A stretch of 64,000 nt of DNA from Tenebrio molitor. Lineage: Eukaryota > Arthropoda > Insecta > Coleoptera > Tenebrionidae. The position numbers and the translations under genes are program-made. The stretch is taken from assembly GCF_963966145.1 (NCBI RefSeq), contig NC_091049.1:12152001-12216000 (forward strand), written 5' to 3'. Shown piece after piece: positions 1 to 11,559 of this stretch. Under the pieces are notes generated by a model. It worked only from the letters and a program-made list of their open reading frames with translations. It ran no database searches and was not told where the DNA came from. Within the stretch, counting starts at the first letter, position 1; every line of letters starts with the position of its first letter.

Positions 1-2
1 TT

Positions 3-434
3 CAGAATGCGGAAGGTGAGGAAAAGGAAGCATTACGGATGAAATTTCAAAACCATCAAAAAAAGAAACAGTTATCGCGACAGGAAAAAGAAGCTCATAA
101 AACTCGAGTCAACAAAAGTGTTATTGTAGCAGTCTACGACCTACAAGCTGTTCTACCGACACCTCGAGGAGATGTATCCGTGTTCTATTATAAGTCGAAA
201 TTAAACAATTACAACTTTACGTTATCCGAATTAAAAACTGGTGCAACATAATGTTATTTATGGCATGAAGGTGAAGGCAATCGCGGGGCTGAAGAAATCG
301 CAACTTGTGTATTAAAGTTTATTGAAAAAAAGTTATTAATGCGGCTAATAATCAGGAAGGACCACTGGACATTATCTTTTACACGGACAATTGTTGTGGT
401 CAACAGAAAAATAAATATCTAGTGGCTATACAGT
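3..434 (+). pseudogene. Transposase-like domain fragment (DUF7869-like), broken
   Basis: The frame is open from base 3 to a stop at 249-251, then continues in the same frame to about 330, where a frameshift moves the homology into another frame up to the stop at about 434. Visible signature pieces are VLPTPRGDVSVFYY, LWHEGEGNRGAEEI and DIIFYTDNCCGQQKNKY. From memory, this order (PRGDVS...WHEGEGNRG...DNCCGQ.KN) is typical of a family of insect transposon-associated proteins annotated with a DUF7869 or DDE-like domain; the Asp of TDNCCGQ is probably catalytic. One internal stop and one frameshift make it a pseudogene, and it is cut by the window start. The P-element remnant follows within 50 bp on the same strand, so the two may have been brought together by insertion. 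The family name is an inference; the decay is directly visible. Confidence 0.6.
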
Positions 435-477
435 GAGTTTTTTATTTTACTGAACATACGCCAATGCACTGACAGCA

Positions 478-2004
478 AACACCCCAAGAAAAAAGAAATT
501 GCGAACACAACTAAAACCTTTGGAGAAAGAGAACAATCGATTGAGAAAAAAAGTTAATTAAGATTAAGAAGAAGCTAATTTAAACCAATTTCAAAAGCTA
601 TGTGACCATTTCTTGCTAGAGCAAATTTCCAACTTTGTTAAAATTCAGTTGAATCAAACTAATCGAAGTGAGAATGGGAGGAGATATTCTGATGAGTTTA
701 AAAGATTGTGTCTATCGCTCTATTTTTTGGGCCCTAAATGCTACAAGCAGTTACAGAAAACATTCTTTTTACCGTCTCCACAAGCTTTGAGGCGTTTTGT
801 TTCCCATATAAAATTTCCAGCGGGTTTTAAGGATAATTTATTTAATGTGTTGCAAATTAAGGTGTAGATAAAATGAGTGAAGAAGATAGAATCTGCATTT
901 TATCGGTGGATGCAATTTGTTTTATAATTACGGTGATTCGAAGATAATGGAATCGCGAAAACGCTCAAACCTGCAAGTAGTTGTATGGTCGTTATGGCAA
1001 GGGGTTTAAAAAACAATTGGAAACAACCTCTTGGTTACATGTTTTCTGCGACAAGTTATTCAGCTGAGCACACAAAAACTCTTTTGGAAAAATTTGTTGC
1101 TGGGCTCACCAATATAGACTTAGACATTAAAATATTGGTGACAGACATGGGATCCAACTTTATTGAAATGTCCAATTTATTAGGAGTGACTGCAGAACAT
1201 CCCACTTTAATCTTATGTGAAAAAGAACTGTTGTACTTCTTTGATCCACCACATTTAATTAAAGCGATGAGAAACAACATGCTTCTAAATGAATTCAGGT
1301 GGCTGGACTGCAAGACCTCATGGAAATATGTTAAAGACTTTTATAGTAAAGACGAAATGTTAAAAAATCGAATGGAACCCAAATTAACTAATTCTCATGT
1401 AAATAGTACATTTGAAAAGATGAGAGTAAAATTCGCAACAGAAGTCCTTAGTGCCACTGTGGCTACAGGTATTGAAACTTACATCTCATTGGATGACGTT
1501 TTTAATTCGTCAATTTTTGATTCCGCTAAAATTTTCCGAAAGCCTTTTTCTGGCACAGAAAACCATCTAAGTTTTTTAAACAAAACTTTGCAATTCTTAG
1601 GAAACGTGAAGATTTACAACGTCAGTGGTAAGGACATCCCTGCATATATGAAATGCATCACAGGATGGTGTATATCTATTCAGTCACTGATCAAATTATA
1701 TATTATATTGAAGAATCAAGGGTGTTCATTTTTATTAACGAGGAGAGTAAATCAAGACCAATTAGAAAAAATTTTTGGAACGGTAAGGCAGCAGGGGGGC
1801 AACTCCGTGAATCCTCATCAATTTAAACTGGCTTTTCGCAAATTATTTCTAAGCGATTTTCTTCATGCAGATAGCATGAATTGTGAAGAAGATATGGCTA
1901 AAATCTTAAGCAGCATGACAATTTACCCAGACAACCTTGCGACTATCATAAGCAAACATTGCCAGAACAAAACGCATTCAAATATGTTTGCGGGTATCTA
2001 CTAA
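478..2004 (+). pseudogene. P-element / THAP9-type transposase, decayed
   Basis: Three blocks lie in order. At 478-600 there is a basic coiled-coil-like stretch with two stops (ends QKLCDHFLLEQISNF). At 613-867 lies the helix-turn-helix region of P-type transposases (RRYSDEFKRLCLSLYFLGPK, then QALRRFVSHIKF). At 985-2004 a 340-codon frame is unbroken. Between the blocks, 870-985 still shows MSEEDRICILSVDAICF, the region of the first catalytic Asp, out of frame. The large frame carries ARGLKNNWKQPLGY, a second acidic site in LVTDMGSN, DPPHLIKAMRNN and the C-terminal block NQDQLEKIFGTVRQQGGN, all hallmarks of THAP9/P-element RNase H-fold transposases. No THAP zinc finger is visible upstream. Stops and frame changes in the first 500 bp mean no full protein can be made. 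I see no clear terminal inverted repeats. Confidence 0.85.
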
Positions 2005-2364
2005 ACAAGAGCCTGCTCAAACAGTCTTGTGATGATGCAAGCAGTTTGCAAAGGACGACGCAGCCTTAGATAATTCAAATTTGTTTCTACATTTCAAGGC
2101 ATACAACACTGATAACAATTTACTTGGAAACCTAAAAACAGCCCCCGAAATGTTTTATGGTTATGTTTATACACTGGAGATTCTTTGAAAATATTGAACA
2201 ATATTTAATTAAACGTAGAGTTGGTTACATATGTACAATTTATTAAAATCTGTAAGTCGTTTTAACTATCCATGTGCAAATTTTCAATCGCCTTATTAAA
2301 ATAGAAAGTTACACTTTCGTAGGGGGGAGAATGAAAAATTATTTATTAGGCTTCGGATATTTTA
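2005..2364. other. No gene seen; possible 3' flank of P-element remnant
   Basis: AT-rich sequence after the transposase stop with no long open frame. It may be the P-element 3' untranslated region but I see no terminal repeat to delimit it. Confidence 0.4.
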
Positions 2365-2664
2365 TACAGGGTGTTTTCGAAGTTGAGGCGTTCCTTTTAA
2401 CATGTGATAGTATGCGTTGTTCTAAAGAGTTTTAGCCGAAATCACCTCAGTAAAATGTGTACGGCAATGAAGATACAATAAGTTAATATTTTTGAAATTT
2501 TTGAAACCGGTCCTGCTCAAATTTGCGCTGATTTGTTAGAAATTAGAATTGACAAAAAAAAATTAAATGAGCATGGAAATACTGTCAGAGCTGTCACCTA
2601 ATGTATGAATAATGTATAGTACCTCGTGTTACAAGGAACTCCTCAACTTCGAAAACACCCTGTA
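2365..2664. repeat. MITE, 300 bp, TA-flanked inverted repeats
   Basis: The left end TACAGGGTGTTTTCGAAGTT and the right end (…CTTCGAAAACACCCTGTA) are inverted copies over about 30 bp, including GTTGAGGCGTTCCTT against AAGGAACTCCTCAAC. No coding capacity. The TACAGGGTGTTTT terminus is also used by the fold-back element at 50437-50940, although the interiors differ. Confidence 0.85.
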
Positions 2665-3269
2665 TTCTTAAATTCAGTAACAGGCAGTTTAAGACTGCTA
2701 CCAAAAAAAAAAACAGGAAATTATGTCTCTTGTTAAATTTGTAATTTTTTTTACTAATAAACAATTTATAATTTTTTTTTTAATTTTTCTCATTACAAAA
2801 TCGATATTTTTTCGATCGTAAATGTTATTATTTTGTGCAACCGGGTTTGATTATTCTGTCATTCAAATTTCCCGCACAAATTCTATCCTGATTTAAAGGG
2901 ACAAGCATTCAAGGTCATACAATGCTTCGGTGAAACATCAAAGGGGCCGACAGAAGTGTTCGGTCTTTATCATCCTTAGTCTTTGCTTAAACCATTTTAG
3001 CAAGACGGAGCCGGTTCCATACATAATCGCGACCTGTATAGTAAATTCCAAAGTTGGCAGAACTGAAATGCGTTTAGGAGGTTGCCTTGTTCCCATTTAA
3101 AACAATAATTTCAATTTTTTTCCCCGCGAAAAGTTACTCATGAGAGTATGACGTCATAAATCATAATGCACTAACTTTTACAACAGAGTCTGTCGATGAC
3201 GCATTAAGTGTTCCCTCACACTAGAATAAAACCCAATAAACCACACGGAACTTATAAACTTTGGGTTCT
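2665..3269. other. No gene seen
   Basis: AT-rich with A and T runs near 2700-2780. No open frame or repeat pair that I can support. Confidence 0.4.
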
Positions 3270-3465
3270 ATTCGAACACTCAGTTATAAAACCACGAGTA
3301 GTCAGAGATTGTCGAATATTTTTGTGGTGGTATCACGAATGGTCATTCGCTTTATGAACACCAGGAGTGCGTAGCACGAATGGTGTTTAAAAATGTAATG
3401 ACCATGAGTGATACCATCGGAAAAATATTTTACGGTCTTTGACTACGACGAGTTGTATTAAACAG
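3270..3465. repeat. Long imperfect palindrome with G/A-rich apex
   Basis: The arms run from about 3270 to 3370 and from 3390 to 3465. The best paired part is GGTATCACGAATGGTCATT (3329 on) against AATGACCATGAGTGATACC (ending 3415), extended outward by ACGAGTAGTCAGAGA against its inverse near 3436-3450. The apex holds AGGAGTGCGTAGCACGAAT. It is one of a series of such structures in the window and lies about 420 bp upstream of the Crypton fragment start. Confidence 0.75.
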
Positions 3466-3597
3466 ACTATTCAATGAACGAAATCAATGATTAAAATAAA
3501 AAATTTCAAAGCTAGTTCGCAAATCTGCGTTACACATGATTTCATTGTTCAGTTAACTTCGTAAGAAAGTAATAGTTTCCTTGAATAAATAGTAATT

Positions 3598-3725
3598 AAC
3601 GTTATAAGTCCGGGAACTCATAGTTTACAGTACGAGTTAGACGTTTAAAGACGAGGCGACGAAGGAGCCGAGTCTTGAAACTCGAAACGAGTACTGTAAA
3701 AAGAGTTCACGGACGAATGTCGTTA
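3598..3725. repeat. Long palindrome upstream of Crypton fragment
   Basis: The left arm begins GTCCGGGAACTCATAGTTTA at 3608 and pairs with the right arm ending at 3714 (GAGTTCACGGAC), with inner pairing of ACAGTACGAG with its inverse and GACGTTTAAAGAC with GTCTTGAAACTC. The apex is the purine-rich GAGGCGACGAAGGAGCCGA. It ends about 165 bp before the Met (3889) of the tyrosine-recombinase fragment on the same side. Confidence 0.8.
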
Positions 3726-3828
3726 TGTATTTTATTTCATCCTGCCTCAAATTTCGTTTGAAAGAAACATTGAAATTAATTTCAAAATAATCCAACAAAA
3801 GCTCCAAATCTAGTCACATTTTTGGAAC

Positions 3829-4110
3829 ATGATTAGCAACGGCTGTTTGGCAATTGTTTATTTTGTTGAAATAATTTTGTGCGTCAAAATGACTTCTAAA
3901 GCAAATCCTCCAGAAATTGTAAGAAAATCTGCAGAAGCCTGTGCTGAATTAATACCTAGCAAGTCTGGTGAAAGGTATCAAAAACAATTCAGCCATTTTT
4001 GTAAATGGAAATCAGAAAATAATGTGAAGAAAATTACGGAAGAGGTTATGCTGGCTGGCCTATTTTTTAGATTTGGTTTAAATGGTTGTATTATTTTATT
4101 TATGAACTAA
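3829..4110 (+). pseudogene. Crypton-type tyrosine recombinase, N-terminal fragment
   Basis: The frame is open from 3829; the natural start is probably the Met at 3889 (MTSKANPPEIV). It shows SAEACAELIPSKSGERYQKQ followed by FSHFCKWKSENNVKKITEEV and MLAG, which is the SAM-like core-binding domain of insect Crypton-type tyrosine recombinases (pattern IPxKSxxRYxxxFxxFxxWxxxNN...ITEEVMLAYF, from memory). After MLAG the family pattern is lost and the frame stops at 4110, so the catalytic domain is absent. It could also be a first exon whose partner is missing. A long palindrome precedes it at 3598-3725. Confidence 0.7.
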
Positions 4111-4598
4111 AGTTTTTAGTCTGAGAAAGTAAGTGCATCTTCTTTGTGGCTGAAATAGTTAAATTGTTAAGTTGCATTTAGATGTAGTTTTGAATAAAAC
4201 ATTTCTTAAACCTGAATAATTGTTATTGCGATTGTTACTTTTGTGTTTCCAATAGCAACACTTAACCGGCGTCCGGCCGTTTTTTGCGTTTTCCCGGATT
4301 CAAACTGATGACGTAAAGTATTGAAATTTGACACAGGATGAAATAAAATAATAATCAAGGTTTGGTAAAAAAATGTACCTCGACCACTAGTAGTCAGTTA
4401 TATTTTCACTAGTGGAATATTCGCTGGAATTTTCTGTTGCTAGTCTACGAAAGTAAATTTCTGCTATTTTATTGGTTAATATTTGAAAAATAACAGGTGA
4501 ATTGAGTTGATTTTACGTCACGAGTTACCTTTCCCCCCGCCCCCCAATTTTCAACGAAGCAAATTAATATACAAATTAGTCAGTTCTACCAACCTTGC
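4111..4598. other. No gene seen
   Basis: AT-rich, with a short GC patch near 4264-4300 and a run of C at about 4530. I find no open frame or inverted repeat pair I can defend. Confidence 0.4.
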
Positions 4599-4984
4599 TA
4601 AATTCATTTTTGTAATGACGAACTAGAGTTACAAAATTTAGTAATTTTTGTCTTGTGAACACACCTTTTTACCGCAAATTTGGGTTTTTAAAAAGTTAGG
4701 TTATGGGTCACGTCATTTGCTTCTACAATTTTGTACTTTTTCATTACGTACGTTTCCATTATCCCCATGAGTGATTTCTTTTATTTTGTTGAAAACCTTT
4801 AAAATGTGCTGCTTCGTCTGCTTGCTTATCGATGCCTTACTCCGTTTTGTAAATTCATTCATTATGGCAGCGGCAATAACATGACAATTTAAATCTTTGC
4901 CAACTGTCTAATTTTTGTTTATTTTGTAAAAAAAACTAACAAAACAAAAGTTCCAGCTAGTTCGTCATTATGAAAATGAATTTA
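4599..4984. repeat. MITE, ~385 bp
   Basis: TAAATTCATTTTTGTAATGA plus CGAACTAG at the left end is inverted at the right end (CTAGTTCG, TCATTATGAAAATGAATTTA). The interior is non-coding. About 28 bp of inverted repeat can be read. Confidence 0.75.
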
Positions 4985-5113
4985 TCATATGCATTGAAGC
5001 CAGCGGCAACACGTAACGATATTCATGATGAACCGGAGCAAAAAGTCCATTTACACGGCGTAAAAATATTAAAAAACGCCTGCTATAAATGTACAGTTCA
5101 TCCATTTTGAATA

Positions 5114-5980
5114 TACAGTGTGGAAATTACTTATGGAATAAATTTAGTAATTTCAAAACTAATGACATTTGCCAAAAACGCTGAAACAGGTCAATTTTTG
5201 TTTTTAATAATGCTTATTTTAAGTTATTTCACTTGTTCATGACGTCATCCATTTTTGAACTATGACGTCATCACCATTTTTTTTAAATGACAACCCGCAC
5301 TTTTTTCTTCTCTTTCTGATAGACCTTCCTACTACCTAAACGATGAATGAAAAAAATTGATACCTTACTTAACAATTTTTTTAGGAAAATAACAAATTTT
5401 ATTTCAAAAATTTAATTTAATTTTTAATGTACTTTTTTTTTCTATGTGGTTATTTAAAATCGATGGTTTACTTTAATAGACCAAACAATTTAGAAGATTT
5501 ATGACAGAGAATTCGCGCTGAAATAGAACAAATCAGCCCAGACATTATTGAGCGCGGTGTACAATGCCAAAAGTTGGCGGGAGATCATTTCAACATTTGC
5601 GTTACATTTTATTGTTAACCTTAGATGTTTGTTTGTTTCTGTTTAAGGTCAATTAAAATTTTTACATTGAAAATTAAATTAAATTTTGGAAGTAAAATTT
5701 GTCATTTTCTCAAAAAAATTGTTATCTAAGGTACCAATTTTTTTCATTAATCCTTTAGGTAGTAGTAAGGTCCATTAGAAAAAGAAGAAAAAAGTCAGTG
5801 TTGTCATTTAAAAAAAATGGTGATGACGTCTTAGCTCGAAAATGGATGACGTCATGAACAAGTGAAGCAACTTAAAATAAGCACCATGAGAAATAAAAAT
5901 CGACCTGTTTCAGCGTTTTTGACAAATGTCATTAGTTTTGAAATTACTGAATTTATTCCATAAGTGGTTTCCACACTGTA
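5114..5980. repeat. Fold-back element with ~310-bp arms
   Basis: The left arm (TACAGTGTGGAAATTACTTA to about 5430) is inverted at about 5655-5980, ending CCACACTGTA. The arms share ATGACGTCATC twice, ACCTGTTTCAGCGTTTTTG, and the ACCTAA/AGTAGTAAGG stretch, with scattered mismatches. The spacer of about 220 bp carries no gene. A degraded part of the same family lies at 32200-32345. Confidence 0.85.
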
Positions 5981-6360
5981 CATTACTGTTAGGGAATTTT
6001 CTTTTCTTGTATTGCAATGAAAATGTTTTAGTTTTTCTAATATTGAACATTCAAAGCGGACGTTTTGAATTTGTCAAAAAATTTGACAGTGCCAGATTAT
6101 AACTGTTATATTTGAAAAATATACGATTAAGCAGCCATATCATGGAGGCCACAGGCAGAGTTATAAAGAAAAAATGCCTCACTTTGGAGACAAAACAAAG
6201 TATCCACCGGTGATTTAAAAAAAATTCGGAAGTAAATGGGGAAGATGCCAGTTTATCTAATGGTTGGGAAAATTTGTGCCGTAAGTTGATAAATCTACTT
6301 TTAATTTACCCCTTTGTATACCAGTCCCGAAATCTACAAGAGGGCTACATTTTCCCAAAG
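5981..6360. other. No gene seen
   Basis: AT-rich sequence between two repeats, with no open frame of note. Confidence 0.4.
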
Positions 6361-6733
6361 GTACACTTCTATTCAAAAAAAAAAGCGTACACGTATTGAG
6401 GGCTACTGTAAATGGGGATAAAATTAATTAATCGTTTCCAAGAAAACGTATTACTGACATTTCGTATGTATGTCAAATGTGTGAACAGTTTTTTATAAAT
6501 TTTTAAATTGTTGTTAGATTGTTGAGGGTTGCCTTTTTCCATAAATTTGTGAATAAAAGTTTGAATTGTGTTTGTAGTAATTGGTAATACTTGCCTAATA
6601 AAATACAGCTATCATCACGGGTTTTGTTACAGGTTTCTAAGTAACAATAATTTAAAGATAGGTTTACGATATGGCAATCTAGGCAAAATTGTGCTCACTA
6701 CTTGTACGCTTTTTTTTTTGAATAGAAGTGTAC
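6361..6733. repeat. MITE, ~373 bp
   Basis: The terminal repeat GTACACTTCTATTCAAAAAA (with AAAAGCGTACA) is inverted at 6703-6733 as TGTACGC, a T run, then GAATAGAAGTGTAC. The interior frame at 6568-6786 crosses the right end and has no family resemblance, so I do not call it a gene. Confidence 0.8.
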
Positions 6734-7836
6734 TTCAAAGTACCAGCAAATTTATATCCCTTAAGATCTGCTTAGAATTGTTCTAGACCAACCGTGGCCA
6801 ACCTTTTTGTTCTCGAGTGCCACTTTATTTGACTAAAAATATTTAACGTGCCCCTTTATCATTTCTTTTTCATTCTTCTGAAAGATAATGCATATGTACT
6901 ATTGCGGACAAAAAAAGTGGGACATCAACGTCATTGTCTTGACTTTTAATGTGAAATAACCGTTATCTGATTCTAATCCTACTTTGAATTGATTGACGTT
7001 GTCATTATGTATTGTAGGTTGTAGGGAATAATTGTATACAATTGTATGATGGTATACAAAGGGTTCAATTGATCTATTTAAAATGTTAGCTTCAATCTCT
7101 TTGAGATATCTGAAGGGGCTGAGCACTATTCATTTTTAATGTCTGATGCTTCCACTCTGTGTCCTGCTCTAAAATTTTTTCGTTAAAATCTGTTTTGCCA
7201 CTAGCAGTCTCGTAAGATGACATTGCATTCATGGTTACAAGTATCGTGAGGTTGCCATAACATTTGCTTATTTATTAATCCTTGACGACGGAACTTAACT
7301 CATTATATTCTTAGGAAAATAATAAAGATGAGCAATAAATAACATACATTTTCCGGCACCTCTGTTGCGTTTTTTCTTCGCATCCAGTCTTTGAAGCAAA
7401 TGTATGTACCTTCATAACGCTTTTGAAATTTGGGGTGTAATAAATTCTCACAAGCAGCGTTCGCAATTTTTTCAATATCCATCTTCTTTTAACTGTAGAG
7501 CACTACACGTGACAGCTTTTGGAATTTTTATTTGTTTATGAAAACACAATGTGTCTACACAAATGACAACCAGGAATTCGCGATTCCTTTAGACATTTCA
7601 ATTTTCTGAGTTTACGAACTAGCATTTGGCAAGGAAACTTTGAATATTTTGCACGATATTGACTTCTGCTAGTGGGAAAAACGTAATAGGTAAGCCATGC
7701 GGAACGTAAGAACTAACATTCCTCGGAAGTATTACAATTCTTCCTCGAACGTTGTAGTGTCCTTACGTTCCTTATAACTTATTAAATAACTATTACGTTT
7801 ATTAAGGTACACCTACTTACTGGTTTCAACGCCGGT
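6734..7836. other. No gene seen
   Basis: Mixed AT-rich sequence. Short frames occur on the minus strand near 6900-7130 but without recognisable domains. Confidence 0.4.
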
Positions 7837-8235
7837 ATACCGGGACATTTTGTTAACTCTGAACGTAGTCATACTTATTCCCTATGTTCAATTTTAAAAA
7901 ACACAGATCAATGCATTGTTAGTTGCTATGCAACCAACTATACCGAACACCAGAGATTTTGAAATAATGTTAAAAATTGTTCGGATTGATGGAATTGGTC
8001 TATCATGTGTTGCATTGGAGATGTCACGCACATTTCTAATGCTCTGATTGGCATAGAATAACTGCATTATGTGTATTTCTTCTTAAAACAACTTGACCAT
8101 TTTGTTAAACTGTCAAGTACTTATTTTCGTTACCTTGGATACGTGATTACATAGATGCATTGACCTGTGTTTTTTAAAACTGAACATAGGGAATAAGTAT
8201 GGGCTATGTTCAATGTTAAAAAAATGTCCCGGTAT
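7837..8235. repeat. MITE, ~399 bp with ~80-bp inverted repeats
   Basis: ATACCGGGACATTTTGTTAA ... CTATGTTCAATTTTAAAAAA ... ATCAATGCAT at the left is inverted at 8155-8235, ending GTCCCGGTAT. The small minus-strand frame at 8113-8298 is an artefact of this repeat. Confidence 0.85.
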
Positions 8236-9196
8236 AATATTAACTTGTAGATACCATATTTTACGTAAAACATACAAGACTAGTTTACTTTCCTTCATTG
8301 CGGGACCCGATTAGAGATTTGTCAAAAATGACAATTATTATCGTACATTATAACCCCTTAAAAATATACATAACCTGAATTATTACCTGAGACGTTGCAT
8401 TTACAACAGAAAAAAGTTGTATCCTATTACACCACAAAAGTTAATAAAATCACTAGATTTATAGTTGAATTTTTTTAATAAACCATTGTCAAAACGTTGT
8501 CTTGTTGGTATGAGCCCAACTGTGATTTTCATGATAATACGATTGGTCACATTGAGTGTCAACATTTTTTTATGTAACTGAGCCTGCGCCCTAACGAGCG
8601 AGAGTTTATTTCAAATTCGAAAAGGTTTCTCCTGATTTCTCATTAAATTTGTTTTGAAAATGAATTCACGGAAGAAAGGTACGGGAAGTGAAGTGAACAT
8701 AACCTTAACCATGATTTCGTGTCAAATTGTTATACAGCTGGTCCATATGTCCAAATTTTAGGGTGGTACAGTATGGTTTTTTACTTCATTTTGACACTGA
8801 CAATTGTTTATTAAAAAAATTTCACTATAGTAGTATATATTGAAAATGAATGAACTGTAGATGTAAACTGTTCTGTGGCCGCAATTGTACTAGGCCATCT
8901 ATATGCAAATCAACATGACATATTAGTTAATACTGCTTCCGATCATATTTAAAACCTATATCTTTCATTGGGTAAATCTTTCCTATTCTTGAAAATCAAA
9001 TTGAGCTATCTTGCACTACACAAATGTAGGGTAGTTTCTTACAAAGAATGCAACTAACATGTGAAATAATTCACCTATTGTCAATGTGGTCCAATATTTA
9101 CAGCAACAATGACCTGGTATAATTAGATACATATCCACTTACTCAACATGTTTACCACATTCTGAGAAAGCCACAATGAAGCGCTTAACTACTTAC
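8236..9196. other. No gene confirmed; probably intron of the minus-strand gene
   Basis: If the exons at 9197-9582 belong to a host gene, this stretch would be its second intron. A short plus-strand start MNSRKKG at about 8660 sits in a spliced-gene-like context but cannot be extended. Confidence 0.3.
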
Positions 9197-9582
9197 CATT
9201 CAGTGGTGAGTTACTAATTGCTTCAAGTCTCCTCGAGTGACTTACGAAGCTGATACCTCCTTTTGTACAACTTGGCATTAAAATACCAAATCCTGAACGA
9301 TCACTCATTTCTCTAAAACCACACACAACGGTCCTTTGATCGGCACAGTTCATTCTGTAAAATATAACAGAATAAATAATAAACACGTTCAGCGGAAAAT
9401 TCGATTTTGCAAAAAGTTTATATACCTAACCTAAAAATGGCGCTACTCGCTTTACATTCTCAAACAGCAAATTTTAACCAGAACCAAACAAGCTAGTACA
9501 TTTACACGGGTATTGCCATTATAATGAACAATGTTATCAATAATGAACATAATAAACAAAATATGAAAACTTACATTTTCAT
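9197..9582 (-). CDS. First two exons of a putative host gene (function unknown)
   Basis: On the minus strand exon 1 supplies ATGAAAAT (9582-9575) followed by the donor GTAAGTTTTC. Exon 2 (9354-9197) begins after ATTTTACAG and ends at the donor GTAAGTAG. Joined, these read in one frame: MKIMNCADQRTVVCGFREM, then SDRSGFGILMPSCTKGG, then ISFVSHSRRLEAISNSPLN. Both splice junctions are near consensus and the phases agree (8 nt + 158 nt, one base carried over). Codon use is balanced compared with the AT-rich surroundings, and the 5' side (9590-9660) is locally GC- and CpG-rich, as expected of a promoter or first exon. I do not recognise the protein and cannot see further exons in the window downstream, so the gene either continues in very short exons or has been disrupted. 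It is the best candidate here for a non-transposon gene. Confidence 0.45.
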
Positions 9583-9599
9583 TTGTCGCACTCTCACCA

Positions 9600-10974
9600 A
9601 AACAACAATCACGTGTTCACGCGAGACGCCAGACGCGACGGTCGCCCTTCGCCCATCGCCAATTACCAAATAATGTGCGACCACTGCGACCTCTACAATT
9701 CGCAACAACTAAATTTGAAGGCAAAAATGGAATTTTTGAATAACACATTACGTTCTTGCTTGATTATTACAAGTTACATTTGACTATATAATGTCAACTG
9801 AGTTGCAAACAATCTATTGGAAGGGAATTAAGTCAGTAATAAAGTCCATTCACGTTGGATTTTCCCTGCCAAATTGTTGTCACGTTGCAAGCCTGCGCCT
9901 CCTTTCCTTGTAATTTTTACGTTATCGTGTTTTATTATTCGTGATAGAGCGATTGAGAGCGATTTGACGTTTTTAATTTTGAATGTTACTAATGTTAGTT
10001 TGACGTGTGAAATAAAGTCACAAATTTTTTAATAAAATTCTATTCCTGGGTGATTTTACCATGGCGAAAAGAAAAAAGTTAATTTTAAAATTGCGTTAAC
10101 CTTCCACAACTGACGTAATGTGACGAAACCCGCAAGCTAATACGGACTCAAGAAAAAATAGCTTCAGTTCGAAAATTAATTAGTTAGAATCCTTTAGGTA
10201 ATATTTAATGTATTGTATGTATTAACATGATTATAATCTATTTACGACCTTTATTGAGCAGTTTTAACAATACAACGTTATTTTAAAGGTAATATTGTAA
10301 TGATCTGAATACATTACTTTTTCCGCCAAATATTCGAACCTGCGCAAAACGGTAACAAATGTGGTCGTGATCGTCATCGAAGCGGAGGAGCCCTACGTTG
10401 TGTCTTTCTTTTGGCGGAAAAAAAGCTTCGGAATGCAAACGGTGAGGGTTCCAGTTGGAAGAGTGCCGCGAAATAAAACCACATGTGAGAGGCGCAAAAT
10501 ACCTCTTATTGAAAAATGCCTGTGATAACGTTGATTTCCGATGAACGAATGAAATGAATCCAAAATTAACGGGGGCCAAGTATAACAAAGTACAGAAACT
10601 TAACTAGCTGAGGCCATTACAAAGCACAAACAACAAGATTAATACAGCAACATTTAAAACAAACACAACGGGTAAATGACAACAACAATGACAAGTTAAA
10701 GGTTGCAACAAAAAACATAAGTAACAAATTCATAATGCAGTTATCACAGACAGGGACGGATAAAAAACCCTCTCCAAAACCGTATCCCAGGTATTACTCA
10801 TATTTACAATTGGTTATGACAATTCCAATTTTAATTAGATACTACGCGGTCAAGGTACGCCAACGGGAGCTTAGAGCTGGAGGTAACAAACTTTCGGCCG
10901 CGAGGGGACTCAGAAGAATAATCTGAAACATCTTGAGAGCAAGCGACGTTTATAAATATTCGGGGTATTAATGA
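9600..10974. other. No gene confirmed; a MITE end at ~9842
   Basis: AAAGTCCATTCACGTTGGAT at about 9842 recurs inverted near 36693-36713 and is one end of a small element whose partner end I cannot find. 10283-10588 (minus) and 10735-10926 (plus) are open but lack any family signature. Confidence 0.35.
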
Positions 10975-11310
10975 ACGTCAGACTATTTCGCCGACCAAGC
11001 AAGAGTGACAGAGCGTCTCGGGGTCGTACTATGGCGGACAAAAAATTTTGAACGACTTGTTATTCCTTTGACATATAAATGTAAAACTGGCTTTATGGTC
11101 AACTAACCTCATTTTTTATTTTTGCCTTTCTTGTCATGTCACCAGTGACAGATTAGTCAATCATAGATTAACACAAAAATTTTGGTGTGCCTATGTCGGC
11201 TCACGAATGGTGAACGTGGATGAATCTTAATCGTTTCGTCTTTGCCGTCGAAATTGCGAAAGTCGCTGCAGCCCCTAGGCTATCGAGTGGTGTAGAATGT
11301 AAATACGTAT

Positions 11311-11559
11311 AGTTCTCCCAGAGCTGCAGCGGTTTTATGGCAGAGCAATAGTAATTATTACGGCTGTTGAGATGCCGATACCCGACATAAACAGACCCCT
11401 GTCAATCATCATTTTCGTTCTATACCTGTCAGTTTACAGGGTAGTACGTAGACGAATTTACGATTAGGGGTTGTACTTGCGGTTTAAACCTATTGTCGGT
11501 GTTGTTAACGTTTATACAATGGTACCCTGCCATAAAACCGCTGCAGCTCTGGGAGAACT
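11311..11559. repeat. Nested MITE, 249 bp
   Basis: AGTTCTCCCAGAGCTGCAGC (continuing GGTTTTATGGCAG) at the left is perfectly inverted at 11527-11559. It sits inside the 11029-15075 element and has no coding capacity. Confidence 0.9.

Noticed and set aside
10283..10926. Two open frames (101 and 63 codons) as genes
   Set aside because: No family signature. They may belong to the same old retroelement as the interrupted frame at 10975 but this cannot be shown.
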